Positions 43,041-52,214 of a stretch of 64,000 nucleotides of DNA are shown one piece after another (position 1 is the stretch's first letter; each line of letters opens with the position of its first letter). The notes beneath the pieces are model-generated. The model was not told the DNA's origin and made no database searches. It was given only the letters and a program-made list of their open reading frames with translations. The translations under genes were made by a program, and so were the position numbers. The DNA lies in contig NZ_JAPPSQ010000008.1 in assembly GCF_026652115.1 (NCBI RefSeq), forward strand, positions 156,258-220,257, given 5' to 3'. This stretch comes from Algoriphagus sp. PAP.12. Its GTDB lineage: Bacteria; Bacteroidota; Bacteroidia; Cytophagales; Cyclobacteriaceae.

Positions 43041-45450
43041 CTGCACCTCCTCCAAATTGAATACTGTATGAAATAGAAGGAAATACGGCTCCCAAAATTG
43101 ATAATCTATAAGGTCTCAACTGACTGGTATCTCCGTCCTTTTGCCAAAAAACAGAATAAGCATTTCGCCTTCCAAGAAGGTTATAAATGGAGAGATTCAG
43201 GCTATCTCCTTTTTTAGAAAAAACTTTCTCAAGCGTATAAGAAACATCCACCCGGAAATAATCTGGAATTCGATACTGATTCCTGTCGCTATATTCTGGG
43301 ATCACCAAACCATTGATGATGTAATTGGCATTAACAGCATTGACGGGACGGCCTGTTGAATAATTGGCGCTGAGATTGAATAATCCCCGAGGATACATTT
43401 TTCGGCTAAGAATAAAATTCACTTCATGCGGCTTATCATAATTACTCGGGTACCATTCACCCCGATTGATTTGAGTTTCCTCATATTCTCCCAGACTTCT
43501 GAAAAATGATCTGGAATAAGTATAGGCCAACCAGCCTGTTATCACTCCCAGATTCTTTTTGATCAAAAACTCAGCTCCATAAGCTTTTCCTTCTCCAAAA
43601 ACCAATTCTGTTTCCATATGTTGATTCAAGAAAACCTGAGCAAAATCCCTGTATTCGACCTGATTTTGCACTTTTCGATAAAAACCATCGATAGAGAACT
43701 CCCATTTGTTATCCTTGGAGTTTCGAAAGAAACCCATTGAAAAATTATCGGATTTCTGAGGCTGAATGTAAGGTGTACTCAATTGCCAAAGATCAATCGG
43801 CGTCGGACCAAAAGTGTTGCTTATCGATTGAATGTATTGATAGAGCCTGGCGTAACTAAGCTTCATAGAAGCATTTGCGGTTAGATTTTGGCGGATCGCC
43901 AATCTCGGTTCAAAACCAGAATAAGGTTGGATTGAACTCTTTTCATAAACAGTTTCTCCGGTGATATTTTCTTCCAAGATTGGAGCAGAAGATTGATATT
44001 GGAATACAGTATCAGGCCCTAGTTGATTGTAGGTAGAATACCTCAGTCCTGCTACAAAACCAGTATTTTCGGAAATATCCCATTCCAAACTGCTGAAAAT
44101 AGCGGCTTCAAATCCTCTTTCCTTTTCTATTTTCTCTGAATTGAAATTGGATTCAGAATTGTAAGGACTGAGGATTTCCGGTTGCCCTCTGTAATTCACC
44201 ATTTCCAATCCAGATGTGATCGAAACAACTTCATTTGCCCAAGTAGCACTTAGCTTGCCATGTTGATATCTCATTCCATTATCCACTCTGGCAGCATCCA
44301 AGCCTTCAGGATCAAAAAAAGCATTGTCAAAATCTCCGTCAGCCAGCAAAGCAACAACGGACCATTTTTCTCCAATAATTCCTTTATATCTCAAAGAACT
44401 GACCCGATTAGACCAATCGTAGCCAAACTCATTAGAGAATTTGAAATAATCTCCCGTCATCAAAGTATTGAACTCTATATTATGCCCTTGAGCGAGATTC
44501 CAATTCAACCCCAAATAAGCGTCATGAAAGTTCAATTTAGAGTTTTGAAGATCGTAGTCTCTTGCCTGTTTCAGAAGCCAATTGGTATTGGAAACCCTAG
44601 CCCCGAAAATCAAACTGAGCTTATCTTTTTTCAATGGTCCTTCAATAAGAAGCTTTCCATTGGAAGTACCAACTCCAACCGCTCCTTTCCAATTATTCAT
44701 GTCTCCTGGCCGCATTAAAATATTCAATGCTGACCCTGCTCTCCCCCCAAAGTTTGCCGGAAGATTCCCTTTATACAGACTGAAAGTCTCAGTTACATCA
44801 GTATTAAAAGCAGAAAGAAAGCCCAAAGCATGATTGGAACTCAAGACTATTGCCTCGTTCATCATCAATAGATTTTGGTCTGTTTTCGCGCCACGGACAT
44901 TGATTCCTGAGGTTCCCTCTCCGACTGTACTTACACCAGGCAATAATTGGAGTCCTTTGAAAATATCTGCCTCTCCTAGAAATGCAGGAATAGCTTTTAG
45001 CTCTTGAGCTGTGAGTTTTGTCAGTCCGGTGATAGGGTTTCTAACATTCCGATCTGGCTGATCAGACATCACCACGACACCTTCCAGTTCGAAACTTTTC
45101 TCCTTCATGGTAATGTCCACCACCCCATTATCGAAAAGAATAACTTCAGTAAAAACCGGGATTCGAGAAGAATGACGAAAAGTAACTTTATGAATTCCCG
45201 GCTGGATTTTGATAAAGTATGTCCCAAATTTATCTGTATTGACACCCGAATAAAATCCATCCACATGGAGTCCAACCCCCTCAATTCCTTGCTTAGATTC
45301 TGGGTCCAAAACCTTTCCCGTCAAAACATAATTTTCCAGATGGGCTGTTTCCTTTTTTCCAAATTCAAAAACCAATGAATCTACCTGGGAAAACGAAACA
45401 TTCACCAAGAAAAACCAAAGTATAAAAAATAAGATTGAGGGTTTATTCAT
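43033..45450 (-). CDS. TonB-dependent receptor with carboxypeptidase-like N-terminal domain (second copy)
   Basis: An 805-residue outer-membrane receptor with signal peptide at residues 1-21 (ending NVSFSQ). The carboxypeptidase-regulatory-like domain (LTGKVLDPESKQGIEGVGLH) is followed by the plug (GTSGINVRGAKTDQNLLMMN near residues 180-200) and a barrel ending in aromatic SISYSIQF before a short GGGADE tail. The ABC of this protein (domain order, plug motif, partner gene) matches the receptor at 14.4-16.8 kb. The partner DUF4249 gene overlaps its 3' end by 8 bases. The upstream kelch/TIG lipoprotein seen at the other locus is absent here. Substrate unknown. Confidence 0.9.
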   Translation of the reverse strand: MNKPSILFFILWFFLVNVSFSQVDSLVFEFGKKETAHLENYVLTGKVLDPESKQGIEGVGLHVDGFYSGVNTDKFGTYFIKIQPGIHKVTFRHSSRIPVFTEVILFDNGVVDITMKEKSFELEGVVVMSDQPDRNVRNPITGLTKLTAQELKAIPAFLGEADIFKGLQLLPGVSTVGEGTSGINVRGAKTDQNLLMMNEAIVLSSNHALGFLSAFNTDVTETFSLYKGNLPANFGGRAGSALNILMRPGDMNNWKGAVGVGTSNGKLLIEGPLKKDKLSLIFGARVSNTNWLLKQARDYDLQNSKLNFHDAYLGLNWNLAQGHNIEFNTLMTGDYFKFSNEFGYDWSNRVSSLRYKGIIGEKWSVVALLADGDFDNAFFDPEGLDAARVDNGMRYQHGKLSATWANEVVSITSGLEMVNYRGQPEILSPYNSESNFNSEKIEKERGFEAAIFSSLEWDISENTGFVAGLRYSTYNQLGPDTVFQYQSSAPILEENITGETVYEKSSIQPYSGFEPRLAIRQNLTANASMKLSYARLYQYIQSISNTFGPTPIDLWQLSTPYIQPQKSDNFSMGFFRNSKDNKWEFSIDGFYRKVQNQVEYRDFAQVFLNQHMETELVFGEGKAYGAEFLIKKNLGVITGWLAYTYSRSFFRSLGEYEETQINRGEWYPSNYDKPHEVNFILSRKMYPRGLFNLSANYSTGRPVNAVNANYIINGLVIPEYSDRNQYRIPDYFRVDVSYTLEKVFSKKGDSLNLSIYNLLGRRNAYSVFWQKDGDTSQLRPYRLSILGAVFPSISYSIQFGGGADE

Positions 45451-45511
45451 TGATGCTTAAAATACATCAAATTGACTAAACCTTTCTAAAAATGAATTAA
45501 AAGATCATTTT

Positions 45512-46333
45512 TTAATCCAAAGAAGCAATCAATTCTCTCATAACATTAGCCATGATAGGTTCCGCGACAGCAGCTGCAGCCAATACTTCCTGAATTGTAA
45601 TTCTTTTGATTTTCCCCTCCACTCCCAAATCTGTGATTGCTGAAATCCCAAAAACTTCCAATCCTGCCTGATTTGCAACGATTACCTCAGGAACTGTGCT
45701 CATTCCTACCGCATCAGCACCGATGGTTCTCAAATATTTGTACTCGGCAGGAGTTTCCAAATTTGGACCTTGCACACCGGCATAGACACCAGTATGAAGT
45801 TTTACTCCCAATTTTTCACCTATTGATAAAGCCCTTTCTATCAGTTTTTTTGAATAAGCCTCACTCATATCCGGGAATCGAGGCCCAAACTCTTCTGGAT
45901 TATGCCCTCTCAGTGGATTTTCGGGAAACAAGTCAATATGATCTGCTATAATCATCACATCTCCTACTTCTTGCGCTGGATTCAATCCACCCGAAGCATT
46001 GGACACAAAAAGCCTTGAAACCCCCAATGCCTTCATCACACGAACAGGAAATGTAACCTGCTTCATGCTATAGCCCTCGTAGTAATGAAATCTTCCTTTC
46101 ATGGCTACAACTTTTTTTCCTGCCAGAGTTCCAAAAATCAATTTTCCAGAGTGACTCTCCACAGTCGAAATTGGGAAATGGGGTATTTCAGAATAATCAA
46201 CTTCCAATTCAACTTCGATCTGATCACCTAATTTTCCCAAACCAGTACCGAGAATGATTAAATTCTGAGGATTATCAGGATAAAGGTTCTTAAGAAATTG
46301 AGCAGCTTCAGCGATTTGAGATTGATAATTCAT
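45512..46333 (-). CDS. Purine nucleoside phosphorylase (trimeric type)
   Basis: This enzyme cleaves purine nucleosides with phosphate to the free base and (deoxy)ribose-1-phosphate. The start is taken as the ATG at 46333 (MNYQSQIAEA); an in-frame TTG upstream is less likely. The protein of about 273 residues has the phosphate-binding GTGLGKLGDQ loop near residues 28-37, the HSGKLIFGTLAGK segment near 60-72, GRFHYYEGY near 77-85, and the base-binding NASGGLNP near 113-120 and GVYAGVQGPNLETPAEYK near 185-202. This matches the trimeric inosine/guanosine class. It has a minus-strand -7-like element just upstream and is divergent from the FMN reductase gene. Confidence 0.92.
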   Translation of the reverse strand: MNYQSQIAEAAQFLKNLYPDNPQNLIILGTGLGKLGDQIEVELEVDYSEIPHFPISTVESHSGKLIFGTLAGKKVVAMKGRFHYYEGYSMKQVTFPVRVMKALGVSRLFVSNASGGLNPAQEVGDVMIIADHIDLFPENPLRGHNPEEFGPRFPDMSEAYSKKLIERALSIGEKLGVKLHTGVYAGVQGPNLETPAEYKYLRTIGADAVGMSTVPEVIVANQAGLEVFGISAITDLGVEGKIKRITIQEVLAAAAVAEPIMANVMRELIASLD

Positions 46334-46351
46334 AGGAAAAGTGATTTGAAG

Positions 46352-46359
46352 CAAAGATA
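46352..46359 (-). promoter_or_regulatory. Candidate promoter -7 element for purine nucleoside phosphorylase
   Basis: On the minus strand this reads TATCTTTG (TAnnTTTG), 19 bases before the ATG. A TTTG lies 15 bases further upstream (46375-46378), shorter than the usual -33 spacing. Confidence 0.4.
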
Positions 46360-46414
46360 TTAATATTGCCCTTTCAAAGAACTTTAATTCAGGATAGCTT
46401 TCAATTCACTAGAA

Positions 46415-46939
46415 ATGATCAAGATCATAGTCGGTACAAATCGTAAAAATTCAGTTTCTAAAACCATTGCAGAACTCTATCAGGAAATTTTAAAGTCCAA
46501 AGGAGCCGAATCTGAAATTTTGGAATTGGAAGACTTGCCGTCAGATTTTATCGATACAGCATTGTATGAAAACAATGGACAAAATGAAGCTTACAATGCT
46601 TTTCATGATCGCATTGAAGAAGGAAAAAAGTTTGTTTTCATCGTTCCAGAATACAATGGATCTTTCCCAGGAATCTTGAAAACCTTCATAGACGGGATGA
46701 ACTATCCCAATACCTTTAAAAACAAAAAAGCCGCACTAGTCGGCCTTTCTTCTGGAATCGGCGGAGGTGGCATCGCTTTGAGCCACCTCACCGATATATT
46801 CCATTACCTAGGGATGCATGTCCTTGCTCTAAAGCCGAAACTGGCCAAAATAGAGCAGAATATGTCAGATAACCTGCTCACCAACAGGTTGTATTTGGAA
46901 CTTCTGCATTCCCAGGCTGAGATGTTGCTTGACTTTTAG
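46415..46939 (+). CDS. NADPH-dependent FMN reductase
   Basis: A 174-residue flavodoxin-fold oxidoreductase. The FMN-phosphate loop is GTNRKNSVSKTIAE at residues 7-20, followed by the VPEYNGSFPGILKTFIDGM segment near 75-93 that contacts the flavin, and GLSSGIGGGGIALSHL near 109-124. This matches the NAD(P)H-dependent FMN reductase family (chromate/azo reductase type). Its physiological acceptor cannot be told. It is a single gene, divergent from the nucleoside phosphorylase; its stop is three bases from the convergent ftsZ stop. Confidence 0.9.
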   Translation: MIKIIVGTNRKNSVSKTIAELYQEILKSKGAESEILELEDLPSDFIDTALYENNGQNEAYNAFHDRIEEGKKFVFIVPEYNGSFPGILKTFIDGMNYPNTFKNKKAALVGLSSGIGGGGIALSHLTDIFHYLGMHVLALKPKLAKIEQNMSDNLLTNRLYLELLHSQAEMLLDF

Positions 46940-46942
46940 GAC

Positions 46943-48640
46943 TTAGTCCACGTTGTCATGCAAGAACCTATTGTTACCTAGGATCTCGTTATCATCAGAG
47001 ACATTGAACTTGCTGATGTTGTTTTCTGAGCTATGCTCAGGCTCATTCAAAGTCACGTTTTTTCTCAAGTAAGCAGGAACTTCCATCTTTTCCTTTAACT
47101 CTTCTGGAGTCGGATTGAACGAACGGTTTCCTTTAAGCTTTTCAAATCTCTCATGAGCTCTTTGAATTGCTTTCTGCTTCATTTGCTCGTAGTAATCATT
47201 GGCATAAACCGGCTTTGCGGGCTCTGCTTCCACTTTTGCTTCAGGAGCTTTCACTTCTTCAGGCTCTTCTTCGTACAAATCATGCACGATTTTCTCTTGC
47301 TGAACTGGCTTCACTTCAGGTTTTCTCTCTTCTGATTTTCCAAAATCAAAAGTGAATGAGTTCTGCTTTGGTTGCTCTGTACGTGGAGCGGGAGCTGGCT
47401 CTTCTACAGGCTCAGGAGTGGAAGGAGCTGATTGAACTGGCGCTTTTGGAGTATTAAAAACGAAAGTTGTCCCATTGCTGATCGGTTCTTCTTTTACTTT
47501 CTCAGTCTTTCCAGAATCTAAGTTGATAACCGTTTTCACTTCTTCAACTTCTGGAGCAGGGCTTGGCTCAGGTTTTACAGCTTGGACTGGTGCGGGAATA
47601 GGCGCTGCTGCAACTGGCTGTGCTGTAGTTTGCTCAGACTGAGCAGAACCAGCCAATTTATCCATCTCGAACCCCGTAGCAATTACGGTCACACGGATAG
47701 CTTTACCCAATTCTTGGTCGATACCCTGACCGAAGATAACCTCAGCATTATCACCGGCTTTCTCCTGGATGTACTCAGTGATTTCACTCAATTCGTCCAT
47801 AGACAATTCCTCATCCTCACCAGACATGATGGAAAGAAGGATTTTTTGAGCCCCTTTGATATCTACATTATTCAAAAGCGGAGAAGAGATGGCTGCTCCA
47901 GCTGCACGGATCGCACGACCTTCGCCTTCTTCAGTTGATGATCCCATCACAGCAGCTCCAGCATCTTTCATGACTGTCTTCACATCTTCAAAATCCACGT
48001 TTACATCTTGGTGGATTGTGATGATCTCAGCGATTGATTTAGCAGCTGTAGTCAAAATATCATCAGCTTTACCGAAAGCAGTTCTAATCGCCAAGTTGCC
48101 ATAGATTTCTCTCAACTTGTCATTCAAAATTACCAAAACGGTATCACAGCTTTCTCTCAAGGACTCGATACCCGATTGAGCAACTGACATCTTTTTTCTA
48201 CCCTCAAACATAAATGGCGCAGTCACGATACCCACGGTAAGGATATTCAATTCCTTCGCGATTTTTGCGATGATCGGAGCAGCACCAGTGCCGGTACCAC
48301 CACCCATACCAGCAGTGATAAATACCATTTTCGTATTGTCTGCCAACAATTCACGGATCTCATCTTGAGACTCGATTGCGGCATTTTTCCCTTGCTCAGG
48401 GTTTGCACCAGCACCCAAACCTTCAGTAAGGTTGGCTCCCAATTGCAAACGAAGAGGAACAGGGCTTGATTTCAAGGCTTGAGCATCGGTATTGACTACC
48501 ACAAACTCTACATCCTTGATTCCTTGGCTAAACATATGGTTTACGGCATTTGAGCCGCCACCACCTACGCCAATTACCTTGATAATTGACTTTTGATTCT
48601 TCGGTAGGTCGAATCTGTAATCTTTCATGTTATCTGACAT
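46943..48640 (-). CDS. ftsZ: Cell division protein FtsZ
   Basis: The tubulin-like GTPase that forms the cytokinetic ring. The N-terminal GTPase core holds GVGGGGSNAVNHM near residues 24-36, the signature GGGTGTGAAP near 112-121, and the synergy loop near DVNVDFEDVKTVM. At 565 residues it is much longer than E. coli FtsZ. After the core comes a long Pro/Ala/Glu/Val-rich linker (about residues 335-510), and then the conserved C-terminal peptide VPAYLRKNV. The protein continues for some 35 residues after that motif and ends FLHDNVD, a Bacteroidota-type tail. It is the last gene of the dcw run, 91 bases downstream of ftsA, and is convergent with the FMN reductase gene, with 3 bases between stops. 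Confidence 0.95.
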   Translation of the reverse strand: MSDNMKDYRFDLPKNQKSIIKVIGVGGGGSNAVNHMFSQGIKDVEFVVVNTDAQALKSSPVPLRLQLGANLTEGLGAGANPEQGKNAAIESQDEIRELLADNTKMVFITAGMGGGTGTGAAPIIAKIAKELNILTVGIVTAPFMFEGRKKMSVAQSGIESLRESCDTVLVILNDKLREIYGNLAIRTAFGKADDILTTAAKSIAEIITIHQDVNVDFEDVKTVMKDAGAAVMGSSTEEGEGRAIRAAGAAISSPLLNNVDIKGAQKILLSIMSGEDEELSMDELSEITEYIQEKAGDNAEVIFGQGIDQELGKAIRVTVIATGFEMDKLAGSAQSEQTTAQPVAAAPIPAPVQAVKPEPSPAPEVEEVKTVINLDSGKTEKVKEEPISNGTTFVFNTPKAPVQSAPSTPEPVEEPAPAPRTEQPKQNSFTFDFGKSEERKPEVKPVQQEKIVHDLYEEEPEEVKAPEAKVEAEPAKPVYANDYYEQMKQKAIQRAHERFEKLKGNRSFNPTPEELKEKMEVPAYLRKNVTLNEPEHSSENNISKFNVSDDNEILGNNRFLHDNVD

Positions 48641-48731
48641 ATTTATTAATTGGTGAATTGTGTTTCATTGTTAAAAAGGGAAAATCAGGGAAATAGAAGA
48701 CAGCATCTTATATCTCCCCCAATCATAAGCC

Positions 48732-50042
48732 CTAGTAATTTCCGTCGTCTCCGATGTCATCGTGAATTATACTTTTCAGCTTATCACCGATGTTTCGGAA
48801 AATATCTTTTGCGTTAAAATCTTTTTTATTGACACTACTTTGAGGGATAGCATTTGCAACCCTAGTGTTGTAGCTATTATCTCTATCGTCCAAAGCTTTG
48901 AAGCCTGCCAAAACCAATCCTACAGAGGTCGCATACATCGGACTTTTCACTTCCTCCACCACAGACTTGCCCAAGTGTTCATTAGGATATCCAATACGTG
49001 TATCCAATCCGGTCATGTATTCGAAAAGCTGAGAAATAAACTGAAGCTGAGAACCACCACCAGTGATCACGATACCTCCAGCCAATTTCTTGTAATGACC
49101 ACTTTGCATGATTTCGTTTTGAACGATCTCAATGATTTCTTCCATCCTTGCCTGGATGATTGATGCCAAGTTTCTAATAGAAATTTCCTTTGGCGGTCTG
49201 TTTCTCAATCCCGGAATGGAAACGATTTCATTTGGATTCGCCTCTTCAGCAATGGCTTTTCCAAATCTGGTTTTTAGCAACTCTGCTTGGTTTTGCATCA
49301 CCATACAGCCTTCCTTAATATCCTTGGTGATGATATTACCACCCAATGGAATTACTGCAGTATGCCGGATGATATTCTCATAGAAAATGGCAATATCTGT
49401 AGTACCACCACCGATATCCACAAGACAAACACCAGCTTCTTTTTCCTCATCACTCAAAACTGAAAGCGAACTAGCCAAAGGCTCCAGAATCAACTGCTTG
49501 GAAGTCAAATCTGCTCTTCTGACACATCTATTGATGTTATTGATCGCTGTAGTTTGTGCGGTGATGATATGGAAATCCGCTTCCAATCTGGTTCCGGACA
49601 TTCCTACTGGATCTTTGATTCCACCTTCGTAATCAACGGTGTAATCCTGTGGCATCACGTGGATGATTCTGTTTCCAGGAGGGACCAAAATATTCTCCAT
49701 TTCAGAAGATAGCCTTCTTACGTCCTCCACAGTGATCTCATCATCAGTTGGAGATCGCATGATACTTCCGCTTTGGATTTTGCTTTGGATATGCTGACCT
49801 GCAATCCCTACAATCACTTCACCAATTTCCACATCAGCCATATCAGAAGCATCTTCCACAGCTTTTTGGATCGCATGAACAGTCTTGTCAATATTGGTCA
49901 CCACGCCACGGTCTACTCCGTCAGAGACAGCTTTACCCATCCCGAGAACTTCAAGTTTTCCGTATTCATTTTTGCGACCGACGATCGCGCAAATCTTCGT
50001 GGTTCCGATGTCCAGTCCGACGATTAATTTTTCGTTTTCCAT
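48732..50042 (-). CDS. ftsA: Cell division protein FtsA
   Basis: An actin-like ATPase that anchors FtsZ to the inner membrane. The start is taken as the ATG at 50042 (MENEKLIVGLDIGTTKICAI); the in-frame TTG upstream overlaps the ftsQ stop and is less likely. The protein of about 436 residues has the phosphate-1 motif GLDIGTTKICAIV, the phosphate-2 CLVDIGGGTTDIA near 200-212, an adenosine motif GGIVITGGGSQL near 320-331, and a C-terminal amphipathic helix (NIGDKLKSIIHDDI) for membrane targeting. It starts about 10 bases after the ftsQ stop; ftsZ follows after 91 bases. Confidence 0.94.
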   Translation of the reverse strand: MENEKLIVGLDIGTTKICAIVGRKNEYGKLEVLGMGKAVSDGVDRGVVTNIDKTVHAIQKAVEDASDMADVEIGEVIVGIAGQHIQSKIQSGSIMRSPTDDEITVEDVRRLSSEMENILVPPGNRIIHVMPQDYTVDYEGGIKDPVGMSGTRLEADFHIITAQTTAINNINRCVRRADLTSKQLILEPLASSLSVLSDEEKEAGVCLVDIGGGTTDIAIFYENIIRHTAVIPLGGNIITKDIKEGCMVMQNQAELLKTRFGKAIAEEANPNEIVSIPGLRNRPPKEISIRNLASIIQARMEEIIEIVQNEIMQSGHYKKLAGGIVITGGGSQLQFISQLFEYMTGLDTRIGYPNEHLGKSVVEEVKSPMYATSVGLVLAGFKALDDRDNSYNTRVANAIPQSSVNKKDFNAKDIFRNIGDKLKSIIHDDIGDDGNY

Positions 50043-50052
50043 ATCCAAGCTA

Positions 50053-50811
50053 TTATTCACAAACAATTTGATCCTTAAATTTCACGCTCACCCTGCTGTA
50101 GGCATCCCATCCTTTGCGGGGTAATATCTCTTTGTAAAAAATCTGGATTCGATCAAACTTGTCATCCAAGTCCATCGCATTTCCAAACTCTATAATTTGT
50201 TTTCCCACCTGCTGATACATTCTGATATCATTGGGTGAGTTCACCTCCAATTCTGTAATCTGGGCATTCCAAAACTCATCCTCAGTGATGTACTCAATCA
50301 GATCCATCAACTCAGGCATTTCCGCCATCACATCACCTTTTTCCATCAGCTTTTCAGCTTGCTTTCCTTCCAAAATCAACACCCTACTGGTGTATGATTG
50401 AGAAGTTGGAATCACTTTCCCTTCAGTGGTGATGTATCCATCTGCAGCCAAAGGCCTTGCGATTCTGGCAATCGGTTGGTGTTGAGAAATACTCAAATTC
50501 AATATCCCTTTTTGGCCAATTGTCGCCTCCACAGACTTGACAAATGGATGGCCTCCAATTCTATTTTCAATTTCTTTCAAAGGCACTTCTTCCAGCACCA
50601 ATCCTGCTTTCAGATCTGGAAAAGACGTTTCCAATATTTTTCTGATCTCCTTGTCTTCCACGAAGTACAAACCAGACACTCCACTGATTGAAATTTCAGC
50701 TCCTTGATAAGTTTTATAGTCACTTTGTTTCTCAACAAAACCAATAAATCCAACCAGCACTAAGCAGAGGACTAGAAATGCCAATGTCTTTTTCAGATTC
50801 GCCTTCTTCAT
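50053..50811 (-). CDS. ftsQ: Cell division protein FtsQ/DivIB
   Basis: A bitopic inner-membrane protein of the divisome with one N-terminal helix (LAFLVLCLVLVGFIGFV near residues 9-25) and a periplasmic POTRA-type region (AEISISGVSGLYFVEDKEIR near 38-57) followed by the FtsQ beta domain. The start is taken as the ATG at 50811 (MKKANLKKTL), which overlaps the murC stop by four bases (ATGA); a longer in-frame start reaching into murC is less likely. The protein is about 252 residues. It fits the usual dcw order between murC and ftsA. No ddl gene lies between murC and ftsQ. Confidence 0.9.
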   Translation of the reverse strand: MKKANLKKTLAFLVLCLVLVGFIGFVEKQSDYKTYQGAEISISGVSGLYFVEDKEIRKILETSFPDLKAGLVLEEVPLKEIENRIGGHPFVKSVEATIGQKGILNLSISQHQPIARIARPLAADGYITTEGKVIPTSQSYTSRVLILEGKQAEKLMEKGDVMAEMPELMDLIEYITEDEFWNAQITELEVNSPNDIRMYQQVGKQIIEFGNAMDLDDKFDRIQIFYKEILPRKGWDAYSRVSVKFKDQIVCE

Positions 50812-52214
50812 ACCTCTGTTGGGTTTAAGCGTGAACGAGTCCATTTTGCAATCCCAGGAACCAATCGATCAATGTCTCCAGCTCCTAATGTCACCAAGAC
50901 TTCAGGTTGATTTTCTTCGAGATAGGCCATGACATTTTCCTTGGAAACCACACCTTTCTTACCTGATTGGATTTCACCCAAAAGCATTTCTGAACTCACT
51001 CCTTCAATCGGCAACTCCCTAGCCGGGTAGATATCCAATAGGATTACCTCATCTGCCAATGACAAGCTTTCAGAGAATCCATCTGCAAAATCTCTGGTCC
51101 TGGTATACAAATGAGGCTGAAAGACAACAGTCAATTTCTTGCCTGGGAACATTGCTATCACCGAGCTCAAACAAGCCCTGATTTCCTCAGGGTGATGAGC
51201 GTAGTCATCGATATAAACCAAATTGCCTTCGTTGACATGGATCTCAAATCTTCTTTTCACGCCTTTGAAAGATCTTACTCCTTCCCGGATTTCATTTTCA
51301 GTGAATTGATGATCCAAGCAAACAGCAATGGCAGCTAAAGCATTTTCAACATTGTGAAACCCAGGAATAAACAATTCCAATCCTTTGATTTCCTTATCTC
51401 CATCAACATAGTCGAATTGGAAGGATCCAGGTCTTGCTTGGATATTTTCAGCTTTAATGCCATCAGATCTCAATCCATAGAATCTGGTTTTCTCCAAAGG
51501 CAAACTCTTGTTTCCAAGGCGATAGGCTGCATTGTTTTGGATGTAGAGTTTCCCCTTTTTATCCAAAAGAGCAATAAACTCTCTGAAACCATCCAAAATA
51601 GAATCCTCAGTTCCGTAGATATCCAAATGATCAGGATCGGCACTAGTCACAATCGCCTCATTCGGATGAAGTCTTAGGAAAGACCGATCAAATTCATCTG
51701 CCTCAACCACTACCACAGGTTCGCCCTTTTGGGCATTCAGGATCAAATTGCTTTGATAATTCTGAGTTATCCCACCCAAAAATGCTGTCACTGGCTTACC
51801 AGCCGACTTAAACAAATGGGCTACCATGGAAGAAGTTGTCGTTTTCCCATGCGTCCCAGCCACAGCAATACTGTGATGAGAAGAGGTTAAGACACCCAAA
51901 ACTTCAGATCTCTTTTTCATTTCGAATCCGTTTGATTCGAAAAAGTTGAGCAATACAGAATTCTTAGGAATAGCAGGTGTCCATACGATCAATACTTTGG
52001 AAGCCTCTTCCTTATATTGGGATGGAACCGTCTCCAAATCATCTGCAAAGCTGATTTGAATTCCTTCATTGATGAGCTCATCAGTCAAAGGCGAAGAAGT
52101 CTTATCATATCCTGCCACAGCAAATCCCTCATGATGGAACCACCTGGCCAAGGCACTCATACCTATGCCACCAATTCCGAGGAAATACACGCTATTTTTA
52201 CCTTTGAAACTCAT
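50808..52214 (-). CDS. murC: UDP-N-acetylmuramate--L-alanine ligase
   Basis: MurC adds L-alanine to UDP-MurNAc, the first amino acid of the peptidoglycan stem peptide. The 468-residue cytosolic ligase has the N-terminal YFLGIGGIGMSALARW loop (residues 10-25), the ATP-binding AVAGTHGKTTTSSMVAHL near 113-130, and the Mur-ligase VEADEFDRSF segment near 172-181. Length is typical. The start overlaps the murG stop by four bases, and its own stop overlaps the ftsQ start by four bases, so it is tightly coupled on both sides. Confidence 0.95.
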   Translation of the reverse strand: MSFKGKNSVYFLGIGGIGMSALARWFHHEGFAVAGYDKTSSPLTDELINEGIQISFADDLETVPSQYKEEASKVLIVWTPAIPKNSVLLNFFESNGFEMKKRSEVLGVLTSSHHSIAVAGTHGKTTTSSMVAHLFKSAGKPVTAFLGGITQNYQSNLILNAQKGEPVVVVEADEFDRSFLRLHPNEAIVTSADPDHLDIYGTEDSILDGFREFIALLDKKGKLYIQNNAAYRLGNKSLPLEKTRFYGLRSDGIKAENIQARPGSFQFDYVDGDKEIKGLELFIPGFHNVENALAAIAVCLDHQFTENEIREGVRSFKGVKRRFEIHVNEGNLVYIDDYAHHPEEIRACLSSVIAMFPGKKLTVVFQPHLYTRTRDFADGFSESLSLADEVILLDIYPARELPIEGVSSEMLLGEIQSGKKGVVSKENVMAYLEENQPEVLVTLGAGDIDRLVPGIAKWTRSRLNPTEV

